From positions 107,500 to 171,499 of the forward strand of contig NZ_JADNRM010000008.1 of the NCBI RefSeq assembly GCF_021730445.1: a stretch of DNA of 64,000 nucleotides, written 5' to 3'. The notes beneath the pieces were generated by a model. The model searched no databases. It was not told the DNA's origin and saw only the letters and a program-made list of their open reading frames with translations. Shown here in pieces: positions 41,247 through 49,726 of this stretch; the stretch's first letter is position 1; every line of letters begins with the position of its first letter. Position numbers and translations under genes: made by a program. The stretch comes from Phocaeicola faecalis (lineage in GTDB: Bacteria; Bacteroidota; Bacteroidia; Bacteroidales; Bacteroidaceae).

Positions 41247-41779
41247 CACTTTAAGTTTTTAATTCGTTTCAATTGTTGGTTTACATTCTCTTGTATCTTT
41301 TCGGTGGTCTCGTGTACCGTTTCCACTTGTTGCACTCCCTTATTGAGCGCAGACGAAAACATGAGCAGTGCTTTTTGAGCCTCTGCGTATGCTTCGGCAG
41401 GAGAAGCGCAGGTATCTTGCGGGGTAGGAGATGTGTAAGGTTTATACAGATACATTCCTACCGAGAAGAGAAGGAGCAGACTGGCGGCAATGCTGCCCAT
41501 CCACTGCAAGCGGATGATGCGTGTACGCTTTTTTATCTTCATGGTTCGCCGTTCGCGCGTATCCCATTCGTCTATCAGACCGCTTAATTTACTTTCCAGA
41601 CCTTCGGGCGTTTCCGGTTCAGGTTGGGAGGCGAGCTGTGCGAAGAGTCTTTTCTCGGCAAGTAGGTGTGCCGGAACGTCCTCTTGTGCAAAGAACTTTT
41701 TCAGTTCTTTTTCTTCGGCCTCATTCGTTTCTCCGTCATAATATCGGACTAGTAATTGTTCTATTTCATTTACTTTCAT
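41246..41779 (-). CDS. Probable membrane anti-sigma factor
   Basis: The 177-residue protein has a cytosolic N-terminal segment (EIEQLLVRYYDGETNEAEEKELKKFF) like the sigma-binding part of Bacteroidetes anti-sigma factors. It continues with a single membrane helix (about 97-113, MGSIAASLLLLFSVGMYLY) and a periplasmic helical tail. No zinc HxxxCxxC motif is seen. Its start overlaps the sigma gene by 14 bases. Its role is inferred from position and topology, not from a strong family signature. Confidence 0.7.
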   Translation of the reverse strand: MKVNEIEQLLVRYYDGETNEAEEKELKKFFAQEDVPAHLLAEKRLFAQLASQPEPETPEGLESKLSGLIDEWDTRERRTMKIKKRTRIIRLQWMGSIAASLLLLFSVGMYLYKPYTSPTPQDTCASPAEAYAEAQKALLMFSSALNKGVQQVETVHETTEKIQENVNQQLKRIKNLK

Positions 41780-42278
41780 AGTTCATAAGTTCATTAAATT
41801 GTTCACGTATCTTTTTGCGGGCACGGCTCAGCAATACACGGATATTGACGGCCGTGAGTCCGGTGGCTTGTTCTATTTCTTCGTAAGAGCAGTCGTTCAC
41901 GTCACGCAGCAGGATGATTTGTTGCTGTTGCCGCGGCAACTGTCCGATTAATTTTTTTACCTGATTTGCTTCGTCTCTTTGTTCTATTTCGTGCACCATG
42001 TTGCTGTCTGTCGGGAGATTTAGCTCTTCGGGCAGTCGGCTGTCTTCGTCCGGTCTGCAGGAACGGAGGGAATCGTAGCACAAATTTTTGATAAGCGTCA
42101 CACAATAAGCCTCAATGCTGGCAACCTCGGGAAGTTCGTCGCGCTTTTTCCACAATTTCAGATACGCCTCCTGCACCATGTCCTCGGCATCCTGCACATT
42201 GCCCATCAAGCGGAAGGCCACTCGATAGAGTTTGGCATGGCAAGGTAGAAATTGTTGTTTAAAACTAGCGGCGTCCAT
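41766..42278 (-). CDS. ECF RNA polymerase sigma factor
   Basis: The 170-residue protein has sigma region 2 (LYRVAFRLMGNVQDAEDMVQEAYLKLWKK, about 17-45) and region 4 (LPRQQQQIILLRDVNDCSYEEIEQATGL then VRVLLSRARKK-like, about 112-160). Regions 1.1 and 3 are absent, as in group IV sigmas. It begins one base after the stop of the upstream DUF4252 gene (TAACATG) and overlaps the anti-sigma gene. It may drive its own operon from the promoter at 42803-42831. Confidence 0.92.
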   Translation of the reverse strand: MDAASFKQQFLPCHAKLYRVAFRLMGNVQDAEDMVQEAYLKLWKKRDELPEVASIEAYCVTLIKNLCYDSLRSCRPDEDSRLPEELNLPTDSNMVHEIEQRDEANQVKKLIGQLPRQQQQIILLRDVNDCSYEEIEQATGLTAVNIRVLLSRARKKIREQFNELMNYESK

Positions 42279-42279
42279 G

Positions 42280-42744
42280 TTACATTTCTTTTGCCAATAG
42301 TTTGGCTATTTTGCTTTTGCTCACTTTTCCCTTCAGCTGCACCAATGTACAATCGCCGTTTCCGGTGCATACGATGAGCAGTTCACGTATCACGTCATTC
42401 TTGCTTTTTGCCAGAATGCGCATCTTCTCACCTTCATCGTTTACCTGAACCAGCGTCTCGTATCCTTCAATTCGCTGTGCGTTTATCTTTTTGTTGAAGC
42501 GTTCCTGTACATTTTTCGAGCAAGCTTCCAAGTCCAGAATTCTTATTGATTTAAATTTCCGGGCAAGCTTCGCATCGTTGTCATTTCCCATAAACATCTT
42601 TCCGATGGTCATCATAAACGGTGAGATATTAATACACTCTGCGTTGGGTTCTTTCCCGAATTCATCGAAGAGGGAATTAAGGTTTTGGGCAAAACCGATG
42701 TGGCAGATAAATAATAATGCTAATGCCAATATGTACTTTTTCAT
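42280..42744 (-). CDS. DUF4252 protein (first copy of the ECF operon)
   Basis: The 154-residue exported protein starts MKKYILALALLFICHIGFAQ. An ATG 54 bases upstream (42798) was rejected because the predicted ECF promoter would start transcription near or within it. The mature region (SLFDEFGKEPNAECINISPFMM, RKFKSIRILDLEACS, ACTGNGD-like) parallels the second DUF4252 protein. It is the first gene of the sigma operon; the shared family on both sides of the sigma pair suggests a duplicated sensor or target. Confidence 0.8.
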   Translation of the reverse strand: MKKYILALALLFICHIGFAQNLNSLFDEFGKEPNAECINISPFMMTIGKMFMGNDNDAKLARKFKSIRILDLEACSKNVQERFNKKINAQRIEGYETLVQVNDEGEKMRILAKSKNDVIRELLIVCTGNGDCTLVQLKGKVSKSKIAKLLAKEM

Positions 42745-42802
42745 GGTCTTATTTTGTTTATGTTTATACTTCAGGTAATCTTTTAAAAGCGCTTTCATTT
42801 AG

Positions 42803-42831
42803 ATAGACGGAAGCAGAAAGAATGTTGTTAC
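42803..42831 (-). promoter_or_regulatory. Candidate ECF-type promoter of the sigma/DUF4252 operon
   Basis: On the minus strand GTAACA (42831-42826), a 16-base spacer, then CGTCTAT (42809-42803) has the -35/-10 form and spacing of ECF sigma promoters. No TAnnTTTG box lies upstream of the operon. This supports autoregulation by the encoded sigma factor. Confidence 0.55.
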
Positions 42832-42892
42832 AAAGAAAAGTGTTTTTTTCTTTCAGATAGGGAAAAAATAATCGGGGGGATATGGGTTGTTC

Positions 42893-43624
42893 TTAGTTGC
42901 GGACAGGAAGACGCACCCATAACCATTTGGGAATGAGTCTCCAGAAGAATACCAGTACTTGATAGCGCCGGTCGATGATGACGGTTCGTTTCTTTTTGTT
43001 GAGTGCACTGATGATGTGTGCGGCTACTTTGGAAACGTTCATCAGCAGAGGGTATTTGTCGTCTTTCAGTAGCGGGGTGGCTACAAATCCGGGGCGGATG
43101 TCGGTGAAGATAATGGGCAGCCGGTTCATGTGCGCCAATTGGTCGAGGGCCTCGATGTAAGTATTCTGAAAACGTTTGGTGGCAGAATAAGCAGGAGCCG
43201 AACCCAGTCCTTTGGTTCCGGCAATGGAACTGATTACCGCCAAATGTCCGTATCCTTGTTGTTCAAAATAATGATAGGCTGCCGTCACCATGCGGATGAA
43301 ACCCTCCACATTGGTGGCGGCAGTCTGTAGTTCGATATCCGGTGTCAGAGAGAGATTTTGTTTGCCGATGCCTGAGCTCAGCAAGAATAAATCCATTCCT
43401 CCCAGCTTATCTATCAGTCGTTGCAGCAAATGGGGCGCATCTTCGCGGGTGACGTCCAAGGCTTGGGCGCACACCTGTCCGGGAGCAGTCAGGAGGAGTT
43501 TTTCCAGTTCCTCTTCCCTGCGTCCGGCTATGCCTACCTGCCATCCGGCTTTCAGGTAGCCTTTGGCTACTTCCAGCCCGATGCCCGAGGTGGCTCCGAT
43601 GATGACAACCCGTCTGACTGACAT
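42893..43624 (-). CDS. Short-chain dehydrogenase/reductase
   Basis: The 243-residue protein has a Rossmann fold with GATSGIG (about 10-16) for NAD(P) binding, a catalytic Ser in SSIAG, and YSATK (Tyr and Lys). The substrate is unknown. The C-terminus is hydrophobic and aromatic (VLVFFWRLIPKWLWVRL), which could be a membrane-association segment, unusual for SDRs. It starts 8 bases after the metY stop, so the two genes form an operon. Confidence 0.85.
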   Translation of the reverse strand: MSVRRVVIIGATSGIGLEVAKGYLKAGWQVGIAGRREEELEKLLLTAPGQVCAQALDVTREDAPHLLQRLIDKLGGMDLFLLSSGIGKQNLSLTPDIELQTAATNVEGFIRMVTAAYHYFEQQGYGHLAVISSIAGTKGLGSAPAYSATKRFQNTYIEALDQLAHMNRLPIIFTDIRPGFVATPLLKDDKYPLLMNVSKVAAHIISALNKKKRTVIIDRRYQVLVFFWRLIPKWLWVRLPVRN

Positions 43625-43632
43625 AGCTTGTC

Positions 43633-44919
43633 TTATTTAATATGTTCCAAGGCCTGTTCCAAATCAGCGATGATGTCGTTGGCATCTTCGATACCTACCG
43701 ACAGGCGGATTAAGTCGGGTGCAACTCCGGCTTCCATCAACTGCTCGTCCGTCAACTGGCGGTGTGTATGGCTGGCAGGGTGGAGCACACACGTGCGGGC
43801 ATCTGCCACATGAGTCACGATGCAGGCCAGTTTCAGTGCGTCCATAAATTTGATGGCCTCTTCGCGGCTGCCGTTCAGTCCGAAAGCGATAACGCCGCAA
43901 GAGCCGTTCGGCATATATTTCTGTGCCAGTTCATAATATTTGCTGCTCTTCAGGCCACAATAGTTCACCCATTTCACCTGTGGATTGGCTTCCAGCCATT
44001 CGGCAACTTTTTGTGCATTCTCACAGTGACGAGGCACGCGCAGATGGAGTGTTTCAAGTCCCAGATTCAGCAGGAACGCATTTTGTGGTGACTGAATGGA
44101 ACCGAGGTCACGCATCAGTTGTGCGGTAGCTTTGGTCATATAGGCCATTTTGCCGAATGCCTTGGTGTAAGTCAATCCGTGGTAAGACTCGTCCGGCTGC
44201 GTCAGTCCGGGGAATTTGTCAGCGTGCGCTTCCCAGTCGAAATTACCGCTGTCTACGATGGCTCCGCCTACACTGGTGGCGTGTCCGTCCATATATTTGG
44301 TGGTAGAGTGAGTCACAATGTCGGCTCCCCATTCAAACGGGCGGCAGTTGATGGGAGTGGCGAAAGTATTGTCGACAATCAGAGGTACACCATGCTTGTG
44401 GGCAATGCGTGCAAACTTCTCAATGTCAAGTACATCGATGCTGGGGTTTGAGATGGTTTCTCCGAACAATGCTTTGGTGTTCGGGCGGAAAGCCTTGTCA
44501 ATTTCTTCTTCGGGCGCATCGGCATTGACAAAAGTGCATTCGATGCCGAGTTTCTTCAATGTAACTCCGAAAAGGTTGAAAGTACCGCCGTAGATGGTAG
44601 ACGAGCACACGAAATGGTCACCTGCCTGGCAGATATTGAAAATGGCATAGAAATTAGCAGCCTGTCCCGATGAAGTAAGCATGGCCCCCACGCCACCTTC
44701 CAATGCGGCAATTTTTGCTGCCACTGCGTCATTGGTAGGGTTTTGCAAGCGGGTATAGAAATAGCCCGTATCTTCAAGGTCGAATAAACGAGCCATCTGT
44801 TCGCTGGTATCATACTTGAAAGTTGTACTTTGATAAATGGGCAAAACGCGCGGTTCCCCTTTCTTCGGCTGCCATCCTCCTTGTACGCAAAGGGTGGATT
44901 TGCTAAACTTCTTATCCAT
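43633..44919 (-). CDS. metY: O-acetylhomoserine aminocarboxypropyltransferase/cysteine synthase
   Basis: The 428-residue PLP enzyme of the Cys/Met metabolism family makes homocysteine from O-acetylhomoserine and sulfide. The PLP lysine lies in HSTTKYMDGHATSVGG. PIYQSTTFKYDT, GYFYTRLQNPTNDA and SSGQAANFYAI are family motifs. Its length, longer than MetB/MetC, supports MetY. It heads a two-gene operon with the SDR and is divergent from the thioesterase. Confidence 0.93.
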   Translation of the reverse strand: MDKKFSKSTLCVQGGWQPKKGEPRVLPIYQSTTFKYDTSEQMARLFDLEDTGYFYTRLQNPTNDAVAAKIAALEGGVGAMLTSSGQAANFYAIFNICQAGDHFVCSSTIYGGTFNLFGVTLKKLGIECTFVNADAPEEEIDKAFRPNTKALFGETISNPSIDVLDIEKFARIAHKHGVPLIVDNTFATPINCRPFEWGADIVTHSTTKYMDGHATSVGGAIVDSGNFDWEAHADKFPGLTQPDESYHGLTYTKAFGKMAYMTKATAQLMRDLGSIQSPQNAFLLNLGLETLHLRVPRHCENAQKVAEWLEANPQVKWVNYCGLKSSKYYELAQKYMPNGSCGVIAFGLNGSREEAIKFMDALKLACIVTHVADARTCVLHPASHTHRQLTDEQLMEAGVAPDLIRLSVGIEDANDIIADLEQALEHIK

Positions 44920-44963
44920 GTCTATTCTTTAAGTTAATGGTTTTACTTTAAGTAAATTGAACG

Positions 44964-44971
44964 CAAAAGTA
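44964..44971 (-). promoter_or_regulatory. Candidate -7 box of metY
   Basis: Minus-strand TACTTTTG, 44 bases upstream of the metY start, matches TAnnTTTG. The TTG box is not clear. Confidence 0.45.
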
Positions 44972-45013
44972 AGAATAATCTCTTATTTAGTGTTCTTTTA
45001 TTAGGAAAAGTAT

Positions 45014-45021
45014 TATATTTG
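45014..45021 (+). promoter_or_regulatory. -7 box of the thioesterase gene
   Basis: TATATTTG ends 1 base before an ATG at 45023. Transcription would start at about 45025-45028, so that ATG cannot be the translation start; the next in-frame ATG is 45044. Confidence 0.55.
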
Positions 45022-45043
45022 AATGAAATTAATAAGCATAACT

Positions 45044-45487
45044 ATGGGAGAGGAAATAAAATTCAGGCATACGATGCCGGTACAAATACGGTTTAGTGAC
45101 GTAGACCAGTTCGGACACATGAACAATTCAGTCTACTTTTCTTTATACGATTTGGCAAAGACGACTTATATAAAAGATGTGTTGGGGAGCGCAGACTGGC
45201 ATAAGATGGCAATTGTGGTAGCGAATATCAATGCCAATTTCTATGCACCTGTATTCTTTTCAGACCATTTGATAATAGAAACGGCTGTTGTCCAGTTGGG
45301 GCATAAAAGTTTCACATTGCTGCAACGTGCCGTGGCGACGGATACGCAGGAAGTGAAATGCGAGTGCCGCACAGTGATGGTGGGCTATGATATTGCAACC
45401 AAAGAGCCGAAGCAGATAGCTGAGGATTATAAGCAGGCGATTTGTGCTTACGAGGGCAAGACAATGGACGAGTTGGCAAAGAAGTAA
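45044..45487 (+). CDS. Acyl-CoA thioesterase (4HBT hotdog fold)
   Basis: The 147-residue protein begins MGEEIKFRHTMPVQIRFSDVDQFGHMNNSVYFSLYD; the DxxxHMNNSxY motif is the 4-hydroxybenzoyl-CoA thioesterase-like active site. The substrate is not clear from sequence. The start was chosen at 45044, not 45023, because of the promoter position. It is a single-gene unit with its own terminator. Confidence 0.85.
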   Translation: MGEEIKFRHTMPVQIRFSDVDQFGHMNNSVYFSLYDLAKTTYIKDVLGSADWHKMAIVVANINANFYAPVFFSDHLIIETAVVQLGHKSFTLLQRAVATDTQEVKCECRTVMVGYDIATKEPKQIAEDYKQAICAYEGKTMDELAKK

Positions 45488-45523
45488 CCCCCTTCTTCGA
45501 TATAATAAATTAATTTATGAATT

Positions 45524-45567
45524 ATTCGGTGATTTATTAATATAATAGCTCGCCGAATTATTTTTTT
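45524..45567 (+). terminator. Intrinsic terminator after the thioesterase gene
   Basis: ATTCGGTGA pairs with TCGCCGAAT (9 bp, one G-T pair), followed by TATTTTTTT. The rest of the 328-base spacer (45568-45760) is A/T rich with no gene visible. Confidence 0.75.
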
Positions 45568-45760
45568 ATACCTTTGTGGAGAGGACGTTGTTATTGCTTC
45601 GCATGATGCCGGTCTTCTTTTTCTTTCCCTTTCCGCATAGAAATTTAATGATTTATACTTACCTTGTCTTAAAGAAGGCTTCAATAACAGCATCTTTGTT
45701 TTAATTATACCTCCTGTTTAAAAAATAATCGTTATATCATAAAATATTTCATTAAATCTA

Positions 45761-45791
45761 TTTGTGTTATTAAATTAAGTTCTTATATTTG
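45761..45791 (+). promoter_or_regulatory. Consensus promoter of the sialic acid operon
   Basis: TTTG at 45761-45764, a 19-base spacer and TATATTTG at 45784-45791 match the Bacteroides consensus exactly. The leader to the transporter ATG is only about 18 bases. No operator repeat is obvious. Confidence 0.8.
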
Positions 45792-45815
45792 CGAAGTCGA
45801 ATTGATTTAATATAA

Positions 45816-47054
45816 ATGAAAAACAAGAAAATCTATCCTTGGGTGGTGGTAGGTCTTTTGTGGGTTGTAGCACTTCTCAACTACATGGACCGCCAGATGC
45901 TTTCTACAATGCAGGAAGCAATGAAAGTGGACATTGTGGAGCTCAATAAGGCTGAGGCTTTTGGAGCTTTGATGGCTGTATTTTTGTGGATTTACGGTTT
46001 TATGAGTCCGGTAGCCGGCATTATTGCCGACCGGGTGAGTCGTAAATGGTTAATCGTCGGTAGCCTTTTTGTATGGTCTGCCGTGACTTATTTGATGGGT
46101 TATGCGACTGATTTCCATGAACTTTACTGGCTGCGTGCCACCATGGGAGTGAGTGAGGCTCTATATATTCCTTCAGCACTTTCGCTGATTGCCGACTGGC
46201 ATCAGGACAAATCACGTTCGCTTGCTATCGGTATCCACATGACCGGTCTGTACACCGGACAGGCCATCGGAGGTTTTGGCGCAACAGTGGCGGCCGCTTT
46301 CTCCTGGCAGCTTACCTTCCATTGGTTTGGTATTGTAGGTATTATCTATGCGCTGGTATTGGTGCTGTTCCTGCACGAAAATCCTACTCATATAAAAATA
46401 GAGAAACTTGCAAAGGAAACGCCTCGCAAGAAAGGCTCTGTCTTCAGCGGATTGGCAGTTGTACTGTCCAATTGGGCTTTCTGGATTATCCTGTTCTATT
46501 TTGCAGCTCCCAGTTTGCCGGGATGGGCAACCAAGAATTGGCTTCCGACATTATTCTCCGAAAGTCTGAATATTCCAATGGCTGAGGCAGGCCCGATTTC
46601 TACTATAACCATTGCCCTGTCATCGTTTATCGGTGTTATTGTGGGTGGTGTCTTGTCGGATAAATGGGTACAGAAGAATATCCGCGGACGTGTTTATACC
46701 GGTGCCATCGGTTTGGGACTGACGGTTCCTTCCTTGCTGTTGCTGGGCTTCGGACACAGCTTTGTGAGTGTGGTGGGAGCCGGATTACTCTTTGGAGTAG
46801 GTTATGGTATCTTCGATGCCAACAATATGCCGATTCTGTGTCAGTTTGTATCAGACAAACATCGTGGAACCGCTTATGGAATTATGAACATGACAGGTGT
46901 GTTTGCCGGTGCAGCCGTAACGGAACTTTTAGGCAAATGGACTGACGGAGGCGGATTGGGACAGGGCTTTGCCATGCTGAGCGTCATCGTTCTGGTTGCT
47001 TTGGCTCTCCAGCTATTCTTCCTGCGTCCGAAGACAGATAATATGGTAGATTAA
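45816..47054 (+). CDS. nanT: MFS transporter, probable sialic acid permease
   Basis: The 412-residue protein has about twelve membrane helices and belongs to the anion:cation symporter (ACS) branch of the major facilitator superfamily. It has NYMDRQMLSTM near the N-terminus and GIIADRVSRKWLIVG between helices 2 and 3. It should carry N-acetylneuraminate across the inner membrane. The inference rests on the downstream lyase and epimerase and on the nanLET precedent in B. fragilis. It is first in the four-gene operon. Confidence 0.8.
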   Translation: MKNKKIYPWVVVGLLWVVALLNYMDRQMLSTMQEAMKVDIVELNKAEAFGALMAVFLWIYGFMSPVAGIIADRVSRKWLIVGSLFVWSAVTYLMGYATDFHELYWLRATMGVSEALYIPSALSLIADWHQDKSRSLAIGIHMTGLYTGQAIGGFGATVAAAFSWQLTFHWFGIVGIIYALVLVLFLHENPTHIKIEKLAKETPRKKGSVFSGLAVVLSNWAFWIILFYFAAPSLPGWATKNWLPTLFSESLNIPMAEAGPISTITIALSSFIGVIVGGVLSDKWVQKNIRGRVYTGAIGLGLTVPSLLLLGFGHSFVSVVGAGLLFGVGYGIFDANNMPILCQFVSDKHRGTAYGIMNMTGVFAGAAVTELLGKWTDGGGLGQGFAMLSVIVLVALALQLFFLRPKTDNMVD

Positions 47055-47073
47055 ATTATACATTAAGACAACA

Positions 47074-47520
47074 ATGATAGTTTCAAGATTAGAGAACAGT
47101 TCACGGATAGAAAGTCTTCATCCGTTGTTCAAACAATTATTTGATTATGTAAAGACGCATGACTTGCTGAATGCTCCTTTGGGACGCATTGAACTGGACG
47201 GCGATAACTTATTTATTAATAATGTAAATCCCGAATGTGTTCCAGCCGACAAGCAAGTGCTGGAAATGCACCGTGATTACATTGATGTGCATATTCTTTT
47301 GACGGGTCAGGAAACTATCGGTTGGAAGGCTATTGAAACATTGGAACATCAGGCTCAGGCTTATCAAAAGGAGGGAGACTGTGCACTTTATAGTGACAGA
47401 CCCACCTTGTTTGCCACCTTACAGCCCGGTGAGTTTGCCATTGTTTATCCCGAAGACCCGCATGCTCCGGTCATCGGTGAAGGAAAAATCAGAAAATTAA
47501 TAGGAAAAGTAAAACTCTAA
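47074..47520 (+). CDS. YhcH/YjgK/YiaL family protein, probable sialic acid anomerase
   Basis: The 148-residue DUF386 cupin-like protein has the motifs EMHRDYIDVHILLTGQETIGW and FAIVYPEDPHAP, including histidines and acids that bind a metal. In E. coli, NanQ (YhcH) opens the anomeric ring of N-acetylneuraminate. Its position between transporter and lyase supports the same job. It has 19 bases to the transporter and 11 to the lyase gene. Confidence 0.8.
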   Translation: MIVSRLENSSRIESLHPLFKQLFDYVKTHDLLNAPLGRIELDGDNLFINNVNPECVPADKQVLEMHRDYIDVHILLTGQETIGWKAIETLEHQAQAYQKEGDCALYSDRPTLFATLQPGEFAIVYPEDPHAPVIGEGKIRKLIGKVKL

Positions 47521-47531
47521 AAGAAATAGTT

Positions 47532-48449
47532 ATGGAAAAGATTATTGGACTTATTGACGCACCTTTTACCCCGTTTTATGAAAACGGAGAAGTGAATTAT
47601 GAACCGATTGAAGCCTATTGCCAACTGCTGGTAAAGAATGGCCTTCAGGGAGTATTTATCAATGGTTCTTCCGGTGAAGGTTATATGCTGACCGAAGACG
47701 AACGTATGAAATTGGCAGAACGTTGGGTGGAAGTTGCTCCTCAAGGTTTTAAAGTTATCGTACACGTGGGTAGCACTTGTGTGAAGTCCAGCAAACGTTT
47801 GGCTGAACATGCCCAAAAGATTGGTGCGTGGGGTATTGGTGCCATGGCTCCTCCCTTCCCGAAAGTAGGCCGTATTGAAGAGTTGGTGAAATATTGCGAA
47901 GAAATCGCTTGCGGTGCACCCGAACTTCCTTTCTATTTCTATCACATCCCTGCGTTTAACGGCGCTTTTTTGCCGATGGTAGCTTTCCTTGAAGCTGTGG
48001 ACGGACGCATTCCAAACTTTGCCGGTATCAAATATACCTTCGAAAGTATGTATGAATACAACCAGTGCCGTCTTTACAAGAACGGTAAGTTCGATATGCT
48101 TCACGGACAGGACGAAACAATTCTTCCTTGTCTTGCTATGGGCGGTGCTCAGGGCGGTATCGGCGGAACAACAAACTATAACGGCAAAGAATTGGTAGGT
48201 ATCATCGAAGCATGGAAAGCCGGAGACTTGGAATTGGCCCGTGAACGTCAGAACTTTGCACAGGAAGTAATCAATGTTATCTGCCATTATCGCGGTAATA
48301 TTGTCGGTGGTAAACGTATTATGAAACTGATTGGTCTGGATTTGGGTAAGAACCGCACTCCATTCCAGAATATGACCGATGAAGAAGAAGCTGCCATGAA
48401 GAAAGAATTGGAAGCAATCAACTTCTTTGAAAGATGTAACAAATTCTAA
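47532..48449 (+). CDS. nanL: N-acetylneuraminate lyase
   Basis: The 305-residue TIM-barrel aldolase of the DHDPS/NAL family splits sialic acid to ManNAc and pyruvate. It has NGSSGEGYML (44-53), Y137 in FYFYHIP and Schiff-base K167 in FAGIKYTF. It acts in the cytosol. The adjacent epimerase and transporter match the nanLET set of Bacteroides. Confidence 0.9.
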   Translation: MEKIIGLIDAPFTPFYENGEVNYEPIEAYCQLLVKNGLQGVFINGSSGEGYMLTEDERMKLAERWVEVAPQGFKVIVHVGSTCVKSSKRLAEHAQKIGAWGIGAMAPPFPKVGRIEELVKYCEEIACGAPELPFYFYHIPAFNGAFLPMVAFLEAVDGRIPNFAGIKYTFESMYEYNQCRLYKNGKFDMLHGQDETILPCLAMGGAQGGIGGTTNYNGKELVGIIEAWKAGDLELARERQNFAQEVINVICHYRGNIVGGKRIMKLIGLDLGKNRTPFQNMTDEEEAAMKKELEAINFFERCNKF

Positions 48450-48466
48450 ATAAAACATTTGCTCTT

Positions 48467-49648
48467 ATGAATGTAAATGAATATTTGTCGAACTGGGCAG
48501 AATGCTATAAAAGAGATTTGACTGAAAACATTCTTCCGTTCTGGTTGGAAAACGGTCTTGACCGCAAGCATGGTGGTGTATATACCTGCCTGAACCGTGA
48601 CGGAAGTCTGATGGATACCACCAAGTCGGTATGGTTTCAGGGACGTTTCGGCTTTATCGCAGCCTATGCCTACAATAATATAGAGAAGAATCCCGAATGG
48701 CTGGCAGCTTCAAAAAGTTGCATCGACTTTATCGAGGCGCATTGTTTTGATGTCGACGGACGTATGTATTTTGAAGTAATGGAAGATGGCACTCCGCTGC
48801 GTAAACGCCGTTATGTCTTCTCGGAAGGCTTTGCCGCCATTGCCATGTCGGAATATTCTATTGCATCGGGAGACCGTACCTATGCCGAGAAAGCATTGGA
48901 GCTGTTCAAGCGCATCATGCACTTCCTCAATACTCCGGGCATATTGGAACCGAAGTATCTGGATACGTTGAAATCGCAAGGACATTCCATCACAATGATT
49001 CTGGTAAATACTGCTTCGCGCATCCGCGCAGCTATCAATGATCCGGTGCTGACAGAACAAATCGACCGTTCCATCAAGGCATTACGTACTTATTTCATGC
49101 ATCCGGAGTTTAAGGCATTGCTTGAAATGGTAGGTCCTGACGGAGAATTTATCGATTCTATCAACGGCCGTACCATCAATCCGGGACACTGCATTGAGAC
49201 AGCCTGGTTTATTTTGGAAGAGGCTAAGTATCGCAACTGGGATAAAGAATTGGTTGATATGGCATTGACAATCCTTGACTGGTCTTGGGACTGGGGATGG
49301 GACAAGGAATATGGCGGTATCATTAATTTCCGTGATTGCAAGAATCTGCCTCCTCAGGATTATTCTCAGGATATGAAGTTCTGGTGGCCGCAGACAGAAG
49401 CTGTTATTGCTACTCTGTATGCTTATCAGGCTACAGGCAATGAAAAATATCTGGAGATGCATAAGCAAATCAGCGACTGGACTTATGCCCACTTCCCTGA
49501 TAATGAATATGGCGAATGGTATGGTTATTTGCATCGTGACGGAACAGTGGCACAGCCGGCTAAGGGTAATATCTTTAAAGGGCCGTTCCATATTCCCAGA
49601 ATGATGATTCGCAGCTATACGCTTTGCGAAGAGATACTGAAGAAATAA
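48467..49648 (+). CDS. nanE: N-acylglucosamine 2-epimerase (ManNAc to GlcNAc)
   Basis: The 393-residue (alpha/alpha)6-barrel protein is of the AGE/renin-binding-protein family (ENGLDRKHGGVYTCLNRDG, INPGHCIETAWFI, HIPRMMIRSYTLCEEIL). In B. fragilis this type of epimerase, not NanE-phosphate epimerase, converts ManNAc to GlcNAc for later phosphorylation. It is last in the operon, ending at a shared bidirectional terminator. Confidence 0.88.
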   Translation: MNVNEYLSNWAECYKRDLTENILPFWLENGLDRKHGGVYTCLNRDGSLMDTTKSVWFQGRFGFIAAYAYNNIEKNPEWLAASKSCIDFIEAHCFDVDGRMYFEVMEDGTPLRKRRYVFSEGFAAIAMSEYSIASGDRTYAEKALELFKRIMHFLNTPGILEPKYLDTLKSQGHSITMILVNTASRIRAAINDPVLTEQIDRSIKALRTYFMHPEFKALLEMVGPDGEFIDSINGRTINPGHCIETAWFILEEAKYRNWDKELVDMALTILDWSWDWGWDKEYGGIINFRDCKNLPPQDYSQDMKFWWPQTEAVIATLYAYQATGNEKYLEMHKQISDWTYAHFPDNEYGEWYGYLHRDGTVAQPAKGNIFKGPFHIPRMMIRSYTLCEEILKK

Positions 49649-49668
49649 TATTAGACTTAATAAGGTTG

Positions 49669-49709
49669 AAAGCCGCAGCAACGTTGGGAAACGAAGTTGC
49701 GGCTTTTTT
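49669..49709 (+). terminator. Terminator between convergent sialic acid operon and hydrolase gene
   Basis: AAAGCCGC pairs with GCGGCTTT, plus an inner AAC/GTT after a three-base bulge. It is followed by TTT on the + side; the minus strand also ends in T-rich sequence, so it could serve both convergent genes. Confidence 0.75.
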
Positions 49710-49726
49710 ATTGTCACTTGAAAGAG

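Noticed and set aside
42745..42798. Longer N-terminus of the first DUF4252 protein
   Set aside because: It overlaps the predicted transcription start, and a normal signal peptide begins at the downstream ATG.
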